DNA of 64,000 nt, taken from NCBI RefSeq assembly GCF_900091525.1, contig NZ_FMCU01000001.1, positions 310,001 through 374,000 of the forward strand, in the 5' to 3' direction. Of this stretch, positions 29,407 through 38,389 are shown piece by piece. Source of the DNA: Micromonospora matsumotoense. Its GTDB lineage: Bacteria; Actinomycetota; Actinomycetes; Mycobacteriales; Micromonosporaceae. The position numbers were made by a program, and so were the translations under genes. A model generated the notes under the pieces. It saw nothing but the letters and a program-made list of their open reading frames with translations. It was not told where the DNA came from and did not search any database. The number at the start of each line of letters is the position of its first letter. Positions within the stretch are counted from its first letter, which is position 1.

Positions 29407-30672
29407 TCAGCTGTCCCGGTCGGCGGGCCGGCCACCCGCGCCGCCGGCCCGGTCGGCCCCCGCCGGCGCGTCGGTGCCGTCGCCCGCGTCGGGCTCGTCA
29501 CCGGTTCCGGCGGGTCGGTCACCGCCGACCGTCGCGTCCGCACCGCCGCTGAGCCGGTCGTCGGGCTCCGACGACCGGTCGTCGTGGCCCGCGGGCTGGT
29601 CTTCGTGGCCCGAGGGCTGGTCGTCGGTCACCGGCACGTCGTCGTCGGCGGGTCCGGCGGGCCGCACCCCGGTCTCCTGGTACGTGGTGAACTGTTCCTC
29701 GTCGACCACCTGGTAGCCCACCGGCGCGACCGGCGCAGATCCCTTACCGGCGCGGGACAGGTCGACCTGGGAGACGTCGCCGCCGGTCACCGGGGCCGGC
29801 GTGGGGGCGTCGATCGGGATCAGGTAGTCACGGGGGCCTCGCACCCGCAGGAAGTAGATCAGCGCGCCGACGAAGACCAGACCGGCGGTCCACACGTTGA
29901 GCCGGACACCGAGGATCCGGTTCGCCTCGTCGCTGCGCATCAGCTCGATCCAGAACCGGCCGGCGGTGTAGCCCATCACATACAGCGCGAAGGCCCGGCC
30001 ACGACCCAGCTTGAACCGGCGGTCCAGGGCGAACACCAGGCCGGCGACGCCGAGGTTCCACAGCGCCTCGTAGGCGAACGTCGGGTGGTAGAGGCCGGGT
30101 TCCAGGATGGGCTGGTTGGCGTCGTCGCGCAGCGCGTGCCCGGGATTGTCCGGGTCCATCCGGTGGATCTCCAGGCCCCACGGCAGGCTGGTCCGCCCGC
30201 CGTACAGCTCGTTGTTGAACCAGTTGCCGAGCCGGCCCACCGCCTGGGCCAGCGGCAGGCCCGGGGCCAGGGCGTCGCCCACTACCGAGAGCGGGATGCC
30301 GAGCTGCCGGGCGGCGATCCAGGCGCCGACCGCGCCACCGGCGACGGCCCCCCAGATGCCGAGACCGCCTTCCCAGATGGCGAAGGCCTTCCAGGGGTCG
30401 CCACCGGTGCCGAAGTACTTCTCGGGTGAGGTGATGACGTGGTAGATCCGGGCGCCGATGATGCCGGTCGGGACCGCCCAGACCGCGATGTCGAGCACCG
30501 CGCCGGGGGCGACGCCGCGCTGGCGCAGCCGATGCTCGGTCACCAGACAGGCGACCACGATGCCGGCGACGATGCAGAGGGCGTACGCCCGGAGCGGGAC
30601 CGGCCCGAGCTGCCAGACGGCGGTTGTCGGGCTGGGCAGCGCCGCCAAGGGCGTCATCGAGACATGGGTCAC
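29407..30672 (-). CDS. lgt: prolipoprotein diacylglyceryl transferase
   Basis: A 421-residue polytopic membrane enzyme that moves diacylglyceryl from phosphatidylglycerol to the lipobox cysteine of prelipoproteins. The family signature is GRLGNWFNNELYGG, and WEGGLGIWGAVAGG and LYHPTFAYEALWN are also typical. The catalytic core ends near residue 290. The remaining 130 residues are an acidic, disordered tail with short repeats (DDQPSGHEDQPAGHDDR) and no known role, as in other actinobacterial Lgt proteins. GTG 30672 lies close to TAGCCT (30682-30687), suggesting a leaderless transcript; ATG 30657 is an alternative. Placement after trpA is conserved across actinobacteria. Confidence 0.95.
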   Translation of the reverse strand: MTHVSMTPLAALPSPTTAVWQLGPVPLRAYALCIVAGIVVACLVTEHRLRQRGVAPGAVLDIAVWAVPTGIIGARIYHVITSPEKYFGTGGDPWKAFAIWEGGLGIWGAVAGGAVGAWIAARQLGIPLSVVGDALAPGLPLAQAVGRLGNWFNNELYGGRTSLPWGLEIHRMDPDNPGHALRDDANQPILEPGLYHPTFAYEALWNLGVAGLVFALDRRFKLGRGRAFALYVMGYTAGRFWIELMRSDEANRILGVRLNVWTAGLVFVGALIYFLRVRGPRDYLIPIDAPTPAPVTGGDVSQVDLSRAGKGSAPVAPVGYQVVDEEQFTTYQETGVRPAGPADDDVPVTDDQPSGHEDQPAGHDDRSSEPDDRLSGGADATVGGDRPAGTGDEPDAGDGTDAPAGADRAGGAGGRPADRDS

Positions 30673-30781
30673 GGGTGCACAGGCTACCGCTGCGGACCCC
30701 CGCCGTGGCACCCCGGTCCGGTCAGACCTGCCGCCGGGCCACTCCACCCCACCGCGACCCGATCCCACGGTTGACACCGGT

Positions 30782-30829
30782 GGGGCGAAATGGCGGTATC
30801 TACTCCGGCGGATACCGCCACTTCGCCCC
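30782..30829 (-). terminator. 19-bp hairpin after trpA
   Basis: GGGGCGAAATGGCGGTATC (30782-30800) and GATACCGCCACTTCGCCCC (30811-30829) are inverted copies with one mismatch and a 10-base loop, 80 bases past the trpA stop and about 110 bases before the lgt start. It probably ends the trp transcript and separates it from lgt. Confidence 0.6.
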
Positions 30830-30908
30830 CATTGAGTTGATCAGCCCCAGACAGGCCAGGTCGGGCGGGGGCCGGATCGAGCCGGGTGGAAAGGCCCCGC
30901 CGGGCGGC

Positions 30909-31712
30909 TCAGCGGGTGGGGTTGCGGACGCCCTCGGCGAGTTCGGCGGAGAGGGTACGCAGGGCGGCCAGGCCGGCGTCGAGGTCCGGTGCCTCCAGCA
31001 GGCGGCGGATCAACGCGCTGCCCACGATCACCCCGTCGGCGTACCCGGCGACGGTGGCCGCCTGCGCGCCGGTGCCGACGCCGAGCCCCACCCCGACGGG
31101 CAGCTCGGTGACCTCCCGCAGCCGGGAGACCAGCACCGGGGCGGCGTCCGAGGTCTGCGACCGGGCCCCGGTCACCCCCATGATGGCGGTGGCGTAGACG
31201 AAGCCCCGGCAGTGCTCGACGGTCATCCGCAGCCGGGCGTCCGTGGACGACGGGGAGACCAGGAACGTCCGGTCCAGCCCGTGCGCGTCCGAGGCGGCCA
31301 GCCACTCGCCGGCCTCGTCGGGAATGAGGTCGGGGGTGATCAGGCCGGTGCCCCCGGCGGCGGCCAGGTCCCGGGCGAACGCGTCCACCCCGTACTGCTC
31401 GATCGGGTTCCAGTAGGTCATGGTGACCACGGGCGCCCCGGTGGCCGCGACCGCTTCGATGATGCGCAACGTGTCGGCGGTACGGACGCCACCGGCCAGC
31501 GCGATGTCACTGGCCTTCTGGATCACCGGGCCGTCCATCACCGGGTCGGAGTAGGGGATCTCCACCTCGATGACGTCCACCCCGGCCTCGACCATGGCGG
31601 TCATCGCGGCGATGCTGCCCTCGACGGTGGGGAACCCGGCCGGCATGCAGCCGACCAGGACGGCCCGCCCGTCGGCCCGGGCCTTGTCGAAGGCCACCCC
31701 GATCCGGCTCAC
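30909..31712 (-). CDS. trpA: tryptophan synthase alpha chain
   Basis: A 267-residue TIM barrel that cleaves indole-3-glycerol phosphate to indole and glyceraldehyde 3-phosphate, passing indole to TrpB. GTG 31712 (MSRIGVAFDKARADG) starts four bases after the trpB stop; a longer frame to 31778 lies inside trpB and is rejected. Diagnostic segments are GRAVLVGCMPAGFPTVE, VDVIEVEIPYSDPVMDGP (with the catalytic Glu and Asp) and GVGLGVGTGAQAATV of the phosphate site. Length is normal and nothing is missing. Confidence 0.96.
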   Translation of the reverse strand: MSRIGVAFDKARADGRAVLVGCMPAGFPTVEGSIAAMTAMVEAGVDVIEVEIPYSDPVMDGPVIQKASDIALAGGVRTADTLRIIEAVAATGAPVVTMTYWNPIEQYGVDAFARDLAAAGGTGLITPDLIPDEAGEWLAASDAHGLDRTFLVSPSSTDARLRMTVEHCRGFVYATAIMGVTGARSQTSDAAPVLVSRLREVTELPVGVGLGVGTGAQAATVAGYADGVIVGSALIRRLLEAPDLDAGLAALRTLSAELAEGVRNPTR

Positions 31713-31716
31713 GGTC

Positions 31717-32952
31717 TCACTGCTCCTTGTCGAGGATGCCGAAGTACTCACCGGCGGTGTGCACGTCCTTGTCACCACGACCGGAGAGGTTGACCACCAG
31801 GACCGGTTCCCGGCCCAGCTCGGCGGCGAGTTGCGGGGCGACCTGCACCACGCCGGCGAGGGCGTGCGCGCTCTCGATCGCCGGGATGATCCCCTCGGTG
31901 CGGCAGAGCAGCTCGAACGCGGCCATCGCCTCCCGGTCGGTCACCGGCTGGTAGCGGGCCCGGCCGGTGTCGTGCAGCCAGGCGTGTTCGGGGCCGACCC
32001 CGGGGTAGTCCAGGCCGGCGGAGATCGAGTGCGACTCGATGGTCTGGCCGTCGGCGTTCTGCAGCACGTACGTGCGGGCGCCGTGCAGCACCCCGGCGCT
32101 GCCGCCGGTGATGCTGGCCGCGTGCCGGTCGGTGTCCACGCCCTCGCCGCCGGCCTCGAAGCCGTACAGCCGCACCTCGGTGTCGGGCACGAAGGCGTGG
32201 AAGATGCCCAGCGCGTTGGAGCCGCCGCCGACGCAGGCGAGCACCGCGTCCGGCAGCCCACCGGTCAGGTCGAGGCACTGCTGACGGGCCTCGTCACCGA
32301 TGCCGCGCACGAAGTCCCGGACCATCTCCGGGAACGGGTGCGGGCCGGCGGCGGTGCCGATCAGGTAGTGGGTGTCGTCGACGTTGGCGACCCAGTCCCG
32401 CATCGCCTCGTTCATCGCGTCCTTGAGGGTGCGCGAGCCGGTGGTCACCGGCACCACGGTGGCGCCCAGCATCCGCATCCGGGCCACGTTGAGCGCCTGC
32501 CGCTCGGTGTCCACCTCGCCCATGTAGACCACGCATTCGAGGTCGAACAGGGCGGCGGCGGTGGCGGCGGCCACCCCGTGCTGGCCGGCGCCGGTCTCGG
32601 CGATCACCCGCCGCTTGCCCATCCGCCGGGTGAGCAGCGCCTGGCCCAGCACGTTGCGCACCTTGTGCGCGCCGGTGTGGTTGAGGTCCTCCCGCTTGAG
32701 CAGCACCCGCGCGCCGACCTTGGCGGAGAACCGCTCGGCGGAGTACAGCAGGGAGGGGGTGCCGGCGTAGTCGCGCAGCAGGGCCGCGAACTCGGCGAGG
32801 AACTCCTCGTCGGTCATCGCCTTGCGGTACACGGCGTCCAGCTCGTCGAGCGCGGCGACCAGCGCCTCGGGGACGAACCGGCCACCGAACCGGCCGAAGT
32901 GACCGGCGGAGTCGGGGAACCGCTCGGCCGGGGTCGACACGTCGGCGCTCAT
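31717..32952 (-). CDS. trpB: tryptophan synthase beta chain
   Basis: A 411-residue pyridoxal-phosphate enzyme that joins indole and serine to give tryptophan. The cofactor lysine is in [17 protein letters not shown], the phosphate site in [15 protein letters not shown], and the substrate-site glutamate in [17 protein letters not shown] 32952 forms an ATGA overlap with a 25-codon mini-ORF just upstream; the frame could be extended nine codons, but the coupled ATG is a better start. It lies between trpC and trpA in the trp operon. Confidence 0.97.
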   Translation of the reverse strand: MSADVSTPAERFPDSAGHFGRFGGRFVPEALVAALDELDAVYRKAMTDEEFLAEFAALLRDYAGTPSLLYSAERFSAKVGARVLLKREDLNHTGAHKVRNVLGQALLTRRMGKRRVIAETGAGQHGVAAATAAALFDLECVVYMGEVDTERQALNVARMRMLGATVVPVTTGSRTLKDAMNEAMRDWVANVDDTHYLIGTAAGPHPFPEMVRDFVRGIGDEARQQCLDLTGGLPDAVLACVGGGSNALGIFHAFVPDTEVRLYGFEAGGEGVDTDRHAASITGGSAGVLHGARTYVLQNADGQTIESHSISAGLDYPGVGPEHAWLHDTGRARYQPVTDREAMAAFELLCRTEGIIPAIESAHALAGVVQVAPQLAAELGREPVLVVNLSGRGDKDVHTAGEYFGILDKEQ

Positions 32953-33026
32953 GCCGCCGCTCCCCGGCCGCCCGCGCACCGACGCTCCGTCGCGTCGCCG
33001 GTGACGAATCGCTCGCGCTCGCTCAT
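32949..33026 (-). CDS. 25-codon mini-ORF coupled to trpB
   Basis: ATG 33026 opens a frame reading [17 protein letters not shown] and ending with TGA 32951-32949, which overlaps the trpB ATG (ATGA). GAGAGGAC lies nine bases before it. The peptide is charged and has no known function. Its DNA (GAGCGAGCGCGAGCG and similar) is of the kind seen repeatedly at gene starts in actinobacteria. It could be a translational coupler that loads ribosomes for trpB, or an inserted start-associated repeat. In Streptomyces a different small gene, trpX/trpM, occupies a comparable place. Confidence 0.4.
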   Translation of the reverse strand: MSERERFVTGDATERRCAGGRGAAA

Positions 33027-33063
33027 CGCGATGTCCTCTCGCTGCGCAGATCTGCCCATCGGG

Positions 33064-33927
33064 TCAGCGCGCCGGGCGGGGCGTGGCCGGGTGGTTCCCG
33101 GCGTTGACCAGCTCGGCGACCGCCTCGCGGGGACTCTTCTGGGTGACCAGCCCCTCGCCCACCAGGACGGCGTCGGCGCCGGCCGAGGCGTACCGGATCA
33201 GGTCGTGCGGGCCCCGCACGCCGGACTCGGCGATCTTGACGACGCTGCTGGGCAGGCCGGGGGCGATCCGCTCGAACACGGACCGGTCGACCTCCAGGGT
33301 ACGCAGGTCACGGGCGTTGACCCCGATCACCTGCGCGCCGGCCTCCAGGGCCCGGTCGGCCTCCTCCTCGGTGTGCACCTCGACCAGCGCGCACATGCCG
33401 AGCGACTCGATCCGCTCCAGCAGCCCGACCAGGGCGTTCTGCTCCAGCGCGGCGACGATCAGCAGCACCAGGTCGGCCCCGTGCGCCCGGGCCTCGTGCA
33501 CCTGGTAGCTGGAGACCACGAAGTCCTTGCGCAGGACCGGCACCTGTACGGCCGCGCGGACCGCCGCCAGATCGTCGAGCGATCCGCCGAACCAGCGCCC
33601 CTCGGTCAGCACGCTGATCGCCCGCGCGCCGCCCGAGGCGTACTCACCGGCCAGTTCGGCCGGATCGGCGATCTCGGCCAGTCGGCCCCGGCTCGGCGAG
33701 GAACGCTTCACCTCGGCGATCACCGCCACGCCGGGCTTGCGCAGGGCCGCGTACGCGTCCAGCGGCGGCGGCGCGGCGGCGGCCAGTTCGCGCAGCCGCT
33801 CCAGCGGAAGCTGCTCCTGCCGCCGCGCCACATCCTCGCGGACGCCGGCCAGGATCTCGTCGAGCACGCTTGCGGACGCCGCCGAACCGGCCCCGTCCCC
33901 CTCTGCGTGCGCATGCTCAGCAGTCAC
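33064..33927 (-). CDS. trpC: indole-3-glycerol phosphate synthase
   Basis: A 287-residue TIM barrel converting carboxyphenylaminodeoxyribulose phosphate to indole-3-glycerol phosphate. GTG 33927 is chosen because GGGGAG lies seven bases upstream; the ATG at 33954 has none. Motifs are [13 protein letters not shown] (catalytic Glu and Lys), [34 protein letters not shown] and [12 protein letters not shown] possible promoter on the minus strand is TTGTCG (33987-33982) with TAGCAT (33966-33961), spacer 15. It is separated from trpE and its downstream gene by about 700 bases, so the trp genes form at least two transcription units. No trpF gene is present. Confidence 0.96.
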   Translation of the reverse strand: MTAEHAHAEGDGAGSAASASVLDEILAGVREDVARRQEQLPLERLRELAAAAPPPLDAYAALRKPGVAVIAEVKRSSPSRGRLAEIADPAELAGEYASGGARAISVLTEGRWFGGSLDDLAAVRAAVQVPVLRKDFVVSSYQVHEARAHGADLVLLIVAALEQNALVGLLERIESLGMCALVEVHTEEEADRALEAGAQVIGVNARDLRTLEVDRSVFERIAPGLPSSVVKIAESGVRGPHDLIRYASAGADAVLVGEGLVTQKSPREAVAELVNAGNHPATPRPAR

Positions 33928-34342
33928 CAACGGACTCCCCTCTCCGGGTGTCATGGGCCGATGCTAGGGGGCGCCACCTGGCGACAAGCGCCGGGGGTAT
34001 GGCGCTCCTCACGAGATGGGCTGTGGCATGATGCCGGACCTCCGGTGAACGGAATGTCACACAGCGCCACCATACCCGTCGGTCGGTGTCATCGACATCA
34101 GTCGTCCGGAGCACTCCGGACCATCGATCGACACCCATACGCTATGAGATCACGTCCCGGCGCGGCGCGCAGCTCGGCCCGGCTCCCGGTGGCTGTGACG
34201 AAGCTCAAGGACGCCCGTCCGGTGCAGGTGGAGGCCGTTGACCGGCCCGTCACCAGGGCGAAACGTGAGCCCGGCAGCATCGTTTCGGGCAGACTCGACG
34301 ATGCGCCTGCCCACCATCGGATCTCATCGTGCGGGGTGATCT
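33928..34342. other. intergenic region upstream of trpC
   Basis: 415 bases between trpC and the divergent small gene at 34343. It contains the possible trpC promoter described there. A six-codon frame (MPQPIS) near 34027 has no tryptophan codons, so I do not read it as a trp leader peptide. No attenuator-like stem pair or T-box was recognised. Confidence 0.35.
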
Positions 34343-34636
34343 ATGAGCACTGCGGAGCCGAACGCCGGCATCGGACTCACCACCATCTCCCGAACCGTCG
34401 TCTCGCTGGCCGTCGAGGTGGTGCACACCCTGGAACGGGTCGTGGCGGGCGAGGGGCGGGTGCGGACCGCCCGGGGCAACGCCTGGGAGGCGGTCTGCGC
34501 CGACCGGGCCCGCGCCGACCAGCGCGCCGAACTGGACCGCCTGGTCGCCGAACTGGCCGCCACCCGGGCCGCGGCCCGGGACCGGCACGCGAGCCAGGAC
34601 CGGCACGCCGCCCGCGCCCCGCAGCCGGTCAGTTGA
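34343..34636 (+). CDS. small hypothetical protein, predicted coiled coil
   Basis: A 97-residue protein on the opposite strand to the trp genes. ATG 34343 follows GGGGTGAT. The sequence is nearly all helix: ISRTVVSLAVEVVHTLERVV then GNAWEAVCADRARADQRAEL and LDRLVAELAATRAAARDRH, so a coiled coil or helical hairpin is likely. It has no signal peptide, and the short hydrophobic run is too polar for a membrane segment. Its last 8 bases overlap the end of the convergent TIGR02234-type gene. Codon bias (G/C in third positions) supports it as a real gene. Function unknown. Confidence 0.55.
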   Translation: MSTAEPNAGIGLTTISRTVVSLAVEVVHTLERVVAGEGRVRTARGNAWEAVCADRARADQRAELDRLVAELAATRAAARDRHASQDRHAARAPQPVS

Positions 34637-35225
34637 CGGTCGGGTCCTCACCCCGGTCGAGCGCGTCCCACGCCGCCCGGTTGCCCCGGTCGGCGATCGG
34701 CAGGCCCGGCCCGTCCGGGGCATCGGCGCGTGCCGTCCGCTCGTAGCGGGCGCCCATCCCCGGCCAGCCCCCGCCGCGCCGTGCGGTGAGCAGGCCCCCG
34801 CCGGCCGCCACCAGCCCGCCGAGCAGGCAGAGCGCCGGCCACTGCCGGTGCGCCTCGGCACCGACGTCGGCGACCAGCCCGTAACCGCCGCCGACCGCCA
34901 CCGCCAGGCCGAGCAGGGTGATGAGGCCGCCGAGCAGTTGCCGGAGCCGTCCCCGGGTGGCCAGCACCGCACCGCCACCGGCCAGCGCGACCAGCGCCAA
35001 CGCGGAGAGCCACGGCAGCAGGTCCGCCCCGGAGCGGTCCTGCCGGGTCGGCGGCAGCGCCCCCCGGGCGAGCACCTCCACCGACCAGGTCCGGGTCGCC
35101 GCCCAACTGGCCAGGCCCGCACCGACCAGGCAGAGCAGCACGGCGTACGTCAACTCGCGCCGGCCGGTCGAGGCAGCGGCGGACGGGCCGGTCGCGTTCG
35201 TCCCGCCGGCCCCGGTGCAGCTCAC
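34629..35225 (-). CDS. TIGR02234-family tryptophan-associated membrane protein
   Basis: A 198-residue protein with four predicted membrane helices ([80 protein letters not shown]). This matches the actinobacterial trp-associated membrane family that sits between trpE and trpC. Its role is unproven; a part in tryptophan or precursor handling is inferred only from neighbourhood. GTG 35225 overlaps the trpE stop as GTGA. The soluble C-terminal tail ([18 protein letters not shown]) is well preserved. The HGxxPAAW small membrane gene that often follows in relatives is not seen here. Confidence 0.85.
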   Translation of the reverse strand: MSCTGAGGTNATGPSAAASTGRRELTYAVLLCLVGAGLASWAATRTWSVEVLARGALPPTRQDRSGADLLPWLSALALVALAGGGAVLATRGRLRQLLGGLITLLGLAVAVGGGYGLVADVGAEAHRQWPALCLLGGLVAAGGGLLTARRGGGWPGMGARYERTARADAPDGPGLPIADRGNRAAWDALDRGEDPTVN

Positions 35226-36775
35226 CGGGCCGGTCGCAGGGTCTCGGCGGCGGCGATCGCGGCCAGCACGGCGGCGGCCTTGTTCCGGGTCTCCTGGTCC
35301 TCGGCGGCCGGATCGGAATCGGCCACCACCCCCGCCCCGGCCTGCACGTACGCCCGACCGTCGCGGATCAGCGCGGTACGGATCGCGATCGCCATGTCCA
35401 GGTCGCCGCCGAACCCGAAGTAGCCCACGGTGCCGCCGTAGAGGCCCCGGCGGACCGGTTCCAACCCCTCGATGATCTCCATGGCCCGGACCTTCGGTGC
35501 ACCGGACAGGGTGCCGGCGGGAAAGGTCGCGGCCAGCGCGTCGAAGGCCGTCCGGTCCTCGCGCAGGGTGCCCACCACGGTGGAGACGATGTGCATCACG
35601 TGGCTGTACCGCTCGATGGTGGCGAACTCCGGCACCTGGACGGTGCCCGGCTGGCAGACCCGGCCCAGGTCGTTGCGGCCCAGGTCGACCAGCATCACGT
35701 GCTCGGCCCGTTCCTTCGGGTCGGCCAGCAGCTCGGTGGCGAGCCGGGCGTCGGCGACCGGGGTGGCCCCGCGCGGCCGGGTCCCGGCGATCGGGTGCAG
35801 CATCGCCCGGCGCTGCCCGTCGGTGTCGGCGTTGACCTTGAGATGTGCCTCCGGGGAGGAGCCGACGATGTCGAACCCGTCGAAGCGGAGCAGGTACATG
35901 TACGGGCTCGGGTTGGTGGTCCGCAGCACCCGGTAGACGTCCAGCGGGTCGGCGTCGGTGGCCCGCTCGAACCGTTGGGCCAGCACGATCTGGAAGCACT
36001 CCCCGGCCCGGATCGCCTCCTTCGCCGCCTCGACCGCCTTCGGGTAACCGCCGTCCGGGGTCCGGCTGACCACGTTGCCGGCCGGTGGCCGACCCACCGT
36101 CGAGATCATGGGCGGAATCGGTCGGGACAGCGCGGTGGTCATCGCGTCGAGTCGACCCACCGCATGGTGGTAGGCGGCGGTGACCCGCTCCGCCCGGTCC
36201 GGGTCGTCCAGCGGTGGCAGCACCGCGTTGGCGACCAGGATCGCCGAGCCGTCGTAGTGGTCGAGCACCACCAGGTCGGTGGCGAGCATCATGCCCAGTT
36301 CGGGCACCCCGAGGTCGTCCTCGGTCAGCTCGGGCAGCCGCTCGAACCGGCGGATCAGGTCGTACCCCAGGTAGCCCACCATGCCGCCGGTCAGCGGCGG
36401 CAGGCCGGCATCCGGGTCGGGGGTCCCACCGGCGAGCGCCGCGACGGTCTCCCGCAGCACGTGCACCGGGTCGCCGGAGGCCGGCACCCCGGCCGGCGGG
36501 GTGCCGGTCCACGTCGCGACACCGTCCCGCTCGACCAGGGTGGCGCTGCTGCGCACCCCGATGAACGAGTACCGCGACCAGGCCATGCCGGCCGAGCCGA
36601 CACCCTGTTCGGCGGACTCCAGCAGGAAGGTGCCCGGCCCACCGGCCAGCTTGCGGTAGACCCCCACCGGGGTCTCCGCGTCGGCCAGCAGCCGCCGGGT
36701 CACCGGCACCACCCGCCACCGGGCCGCCGCCGCCACGAAGCCCGCCAGGTCCGGGCTGAGCGCGCCGTCGGTCAT
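35222..36775 (-). CDS. trpE: anthranilate synthase component I
   Basis: A 517-residue chorismate-binding enzyme making anthranilate with a glutamine-amidotransferase partner that is not in this window. The N-terminal domain includes LLESAEQG, resembling the LLES tryptophan-feedback site. The catalytic domain has [34 protein letters not shown] and [16 protein letters not shown]. All chorismate and Mg2+ ligands I can place are present. ATG 36775 overlaps the hisI-fusion stop (ATGA) and its own stop overlaps the TIGR02234-type gene, giving a three-gene coupled unit. Confidence 0.96.
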   Translation of the reverse strand: MTDGALSPDLAGFVAAAARWRVVPVTRRLLADAETPVGVYRKLAGGPGTFLLESAEQGVGSAGMAWSRYSFIGVRSSATLVERDGVATWTGTPPAGVPASGDPVHVLRETVAALAGGTPDPDAGLPPLTGGMVGYLGYDLIRRFERLPELTEDDLGVPELGMMLATDLVVLDHYDGSAILVANAVLPPLDDPDRAERVTAAYHHAVGRLDAMTTALSRPIPPMISTVGRPPAGNVVSRTPDGGYPKAVEAAKEAIRAGECFQIVLAQRFERATDADPLDVYRVLRTTNPSPYMYLLRFDGFDIVGSSPEAHLKVNADTDGQRRAMLHPIAGTRPRGATPVADARLATELLADPKERAEHVMLVDLGRNDLGRVCQPGTVQVPEFATIERYSHVMHIVSTVVGTLREDRTAFDALAATFPAGTLSGAPKVRAMEIIEGLEPVRRGLYGGTVGYFGFGGDLDMAIAIRTALIRDGRAYVQAGAGVVADSDPAAEDQETRNKAAAVLAAIAAAETLRPAR

Positions 36776-38094
36776 GAGGACGCTCCCTGCGGGGAGGTGA
36801 CCGGGAGTTCGGTGAAGAAGCAGGTGCGCTCGCCGGTGTGGCAGGCCGCGCCGACCTGGTCCACGCCGACCAGCAACGCGTCGCCATCACAGTCCAGCGC
36901 CACCGAACGGACGTACTGGTGGTGGCCGGAGGTGGCGCCCTTGACCCAGTACTCCCGGCGGCTGCGCGACCAGTAGGTGGCCCGGCCGGTGGTCAGGGTG
37001 CGGTGCAGCGCCTCGTCGTCCATCCAGGCGACCATCAGCACCTCGTCGGTGTCGTGCTGGCGCACGACCGCGGCGACCAGGCCGTCCGGGGTGCGGCGCA
37101 GCCGGGCGGCGATGGCCGGGTCGAGACGGGACGGGCGGGCCGCGGCGGCGGGTCCGCCGTCGCTGGGAGCAGAGTCAGGTACGGGCACAGTTACCGATTG
37201 TCCCGCACGCGGCGCGGGCACCTGCGCCCCGTCCCCGATCGCCCGGGACAACTGGACGACGTACCGGTCCAGCCGACCGTCGCGCAACGCCAGGGCGAGG
37301 TCCGGGCCGGCCGTCTCGGCGATCCGGTCCGCGTACGGCCGGACCAGCGGGAGCACCCCGGTCACCAGGCGGGCTGCGGCGGCACCGACCTCGACGGCGG
37401 CGGCGGGGCGTACCCCCAGGCAGAGCAGCATGTCGTCGCGGTAGCCCGGCGGCGCGACCGGCAGGTCCAGGGCGGCGGCGAAGGCGGTCCGGCGGGATGC
37501 CACCCGGACGCCCGGGTTGGCCGGTCGCAGCACGCACGGGCAGAGCCGGGCCAGGTCGGCGGCGGCCAGCCGGACGCCGAGCGGGTCGTCGGCGGCGAGG
37601 GCCCCGGCCACCTTGCCGAGGGTGGCGACCAGTTCCTCCAGGCGGGGCTGGTCGGCGGGTTGGCAGAGCACCGGCAGGTCGATCCGGCGACGCCAGGTCG
37701 GGTCGGCCCAGAGCAGTCGGGCGGGGGTGGTCACCGGCAGCCCGAACGCCCAGTCGGCCGGTTCGCCGAGCCGGTCGACCCAGGTGCGGACGTCCCGGGC
37801 GGCCACCGAGACGTGCACGATCCGCCCGTCCACCTCGGTCAGGTAGGCGCGGCGGGCATCGTACGGCGTCTCGGCCGAATCCGACGGCGGCGGCGGGTGT
37901 GCCGAGCCCGGCGGGACGGGCTGGTTGGCCGCGGCGACCAGGACGTCGAGGTCGACGTCGCTGTAGGCGGTGGCGGCCGACCGGGCGTGACTACCGCGCA
38001 GCAGTATCCCGACCACCGGGCGCTCGGCGGAAGCGCGCAACCGGTCGGTCCAGTCGGCCAGGAAGGCGGCCTCCGGCAACGGAGCGTGATCCAC
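36772..38094 (-). CDS. hisI: fusion of nucleotidyltransferase-like domain with phosphoribosyl-AMP cyclohydrolase
   Basis: One uninterrupted 440-codon frame with two parts. Residues 20-110 carry the Pol-beta/MNT nucleotidyltransferase signature [20 protein letters not shown] (GS at 34-35, Asp 46, 48, 50). Helical sequence follows to about 290, as in aminoglycoside- or kanamycin-nucleotidyltransferase-like proteins. No clear third carboxylate is seen ([11 protein letters not shown]), so this part may be inactive. After a Pro/Ala linker, residues 323-440 are a complete His[14 protein letters not shown], the Mg2+ site DCDGD and zinc ligands in CHTGERTC. Normal HisI proteins are 110-130 residues. 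An internal GTG near 37182 could also yield free HisI. It heads the trpE unit with an ATGA overlap. Confidence 0.85.
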   Translation of the reverse strand: MDHAPLPEAAFLADWTDRLRASAERPVVGILLRGSHARSAATAYSDVDLDVLVAAANQPVPPGSAHPPPPSDSAETPYDARRAYLTEVDGRIVHVSVAARDVRTWVDRLGEPADWAFGLPVTTPARLLWADPTWRRRIDLPVLCQPADQPRLEELVATLGKVAGALAADDPLGVRLAAADLARLCPCVLRPANPGVRVASRRTAFAAALDLPVAPPGYRDDMLLCLGVRPAAAVEVGAAAARLVTGVLPLVRPYADRIAETAGPDLALALRDGRLDRYVVQLSRAIGDGAQVPAPRAGQSVTVPVPDSAPSDGGPAAAARPSRLDPAIAARLRRTPDGLVAAVVRQHDTDEVLMVAWMDDEALHRTLTTGRATYWSRSRREYWVKGATSGHHQYVRSVALDCDGDALLVGVDQVGAACHTGERTCFFTELPVTSPQGASS

Positions 38095-38150
38095 CGCGCC
38101 ATCGTGCCGTAGGTCCGATCGGGGCGCAATGCCCGAAGGCGGACTTCCTG

Positions 38151-38252
38151 TCCGATCCGAAGGCTAGCGCCCGATCCCAAGACAAGCGCCCCGAGTCGGA
38201 GGCTAGTGCCCGGGACGATGCTTAAAGTCCGATACGAAGGCTGGCGCCCGAT
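38151..38252. repeat. four degenerate copies of a 19-bp phased repeat upstream of hisI
   Basis: AGCGCCC or close variants occur at 38166, 38185, 38205 and 38243 (GGCGCCC), that is at spacings of 19, 20 and 38 bases. Each sits in a longer unit such as TCCGATCCGAAGGCTAGCGC. The array lies 60-160 bases upstream of the hisI-fusion start. It could be an operator array or a decayed minisatellite. Confidence 0.45.
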
Positions 38253-38343
38253 GGGTGGCCGCCGACCGATGCGGCCGGGGCCCTGGCCCTGCCGCGCAGG
38301 TGGCACGCCGGCAGCGCGGGGTCGGGCCGGCGCGCCGGCCCCG

Positions 38344-38375
38344 GCGGCGCTGCCGGCCGGTGCCGGCAGCGCCGC
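38344..38375 (-). terminator. 14-bp hairpin after the aldo/keto reductase
   Basis: CGGCGCTGCCGGC (38345-38357) with one further pair outside it matches its exact reverse complement at 38362-38375 over the tetraloop CGGT, 15 bases after the stop of the minus-strand gene at 38390. Confidence 0.6.
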
Positions 38376-38389
38376 GCCCGGTGCGCAGG

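Noticed and set aside
33990..34060. trp leader peptide and attenuator
   Set aside because: The only short frame (MPQPIS) has no Trp codons and no alternative stems were seen.
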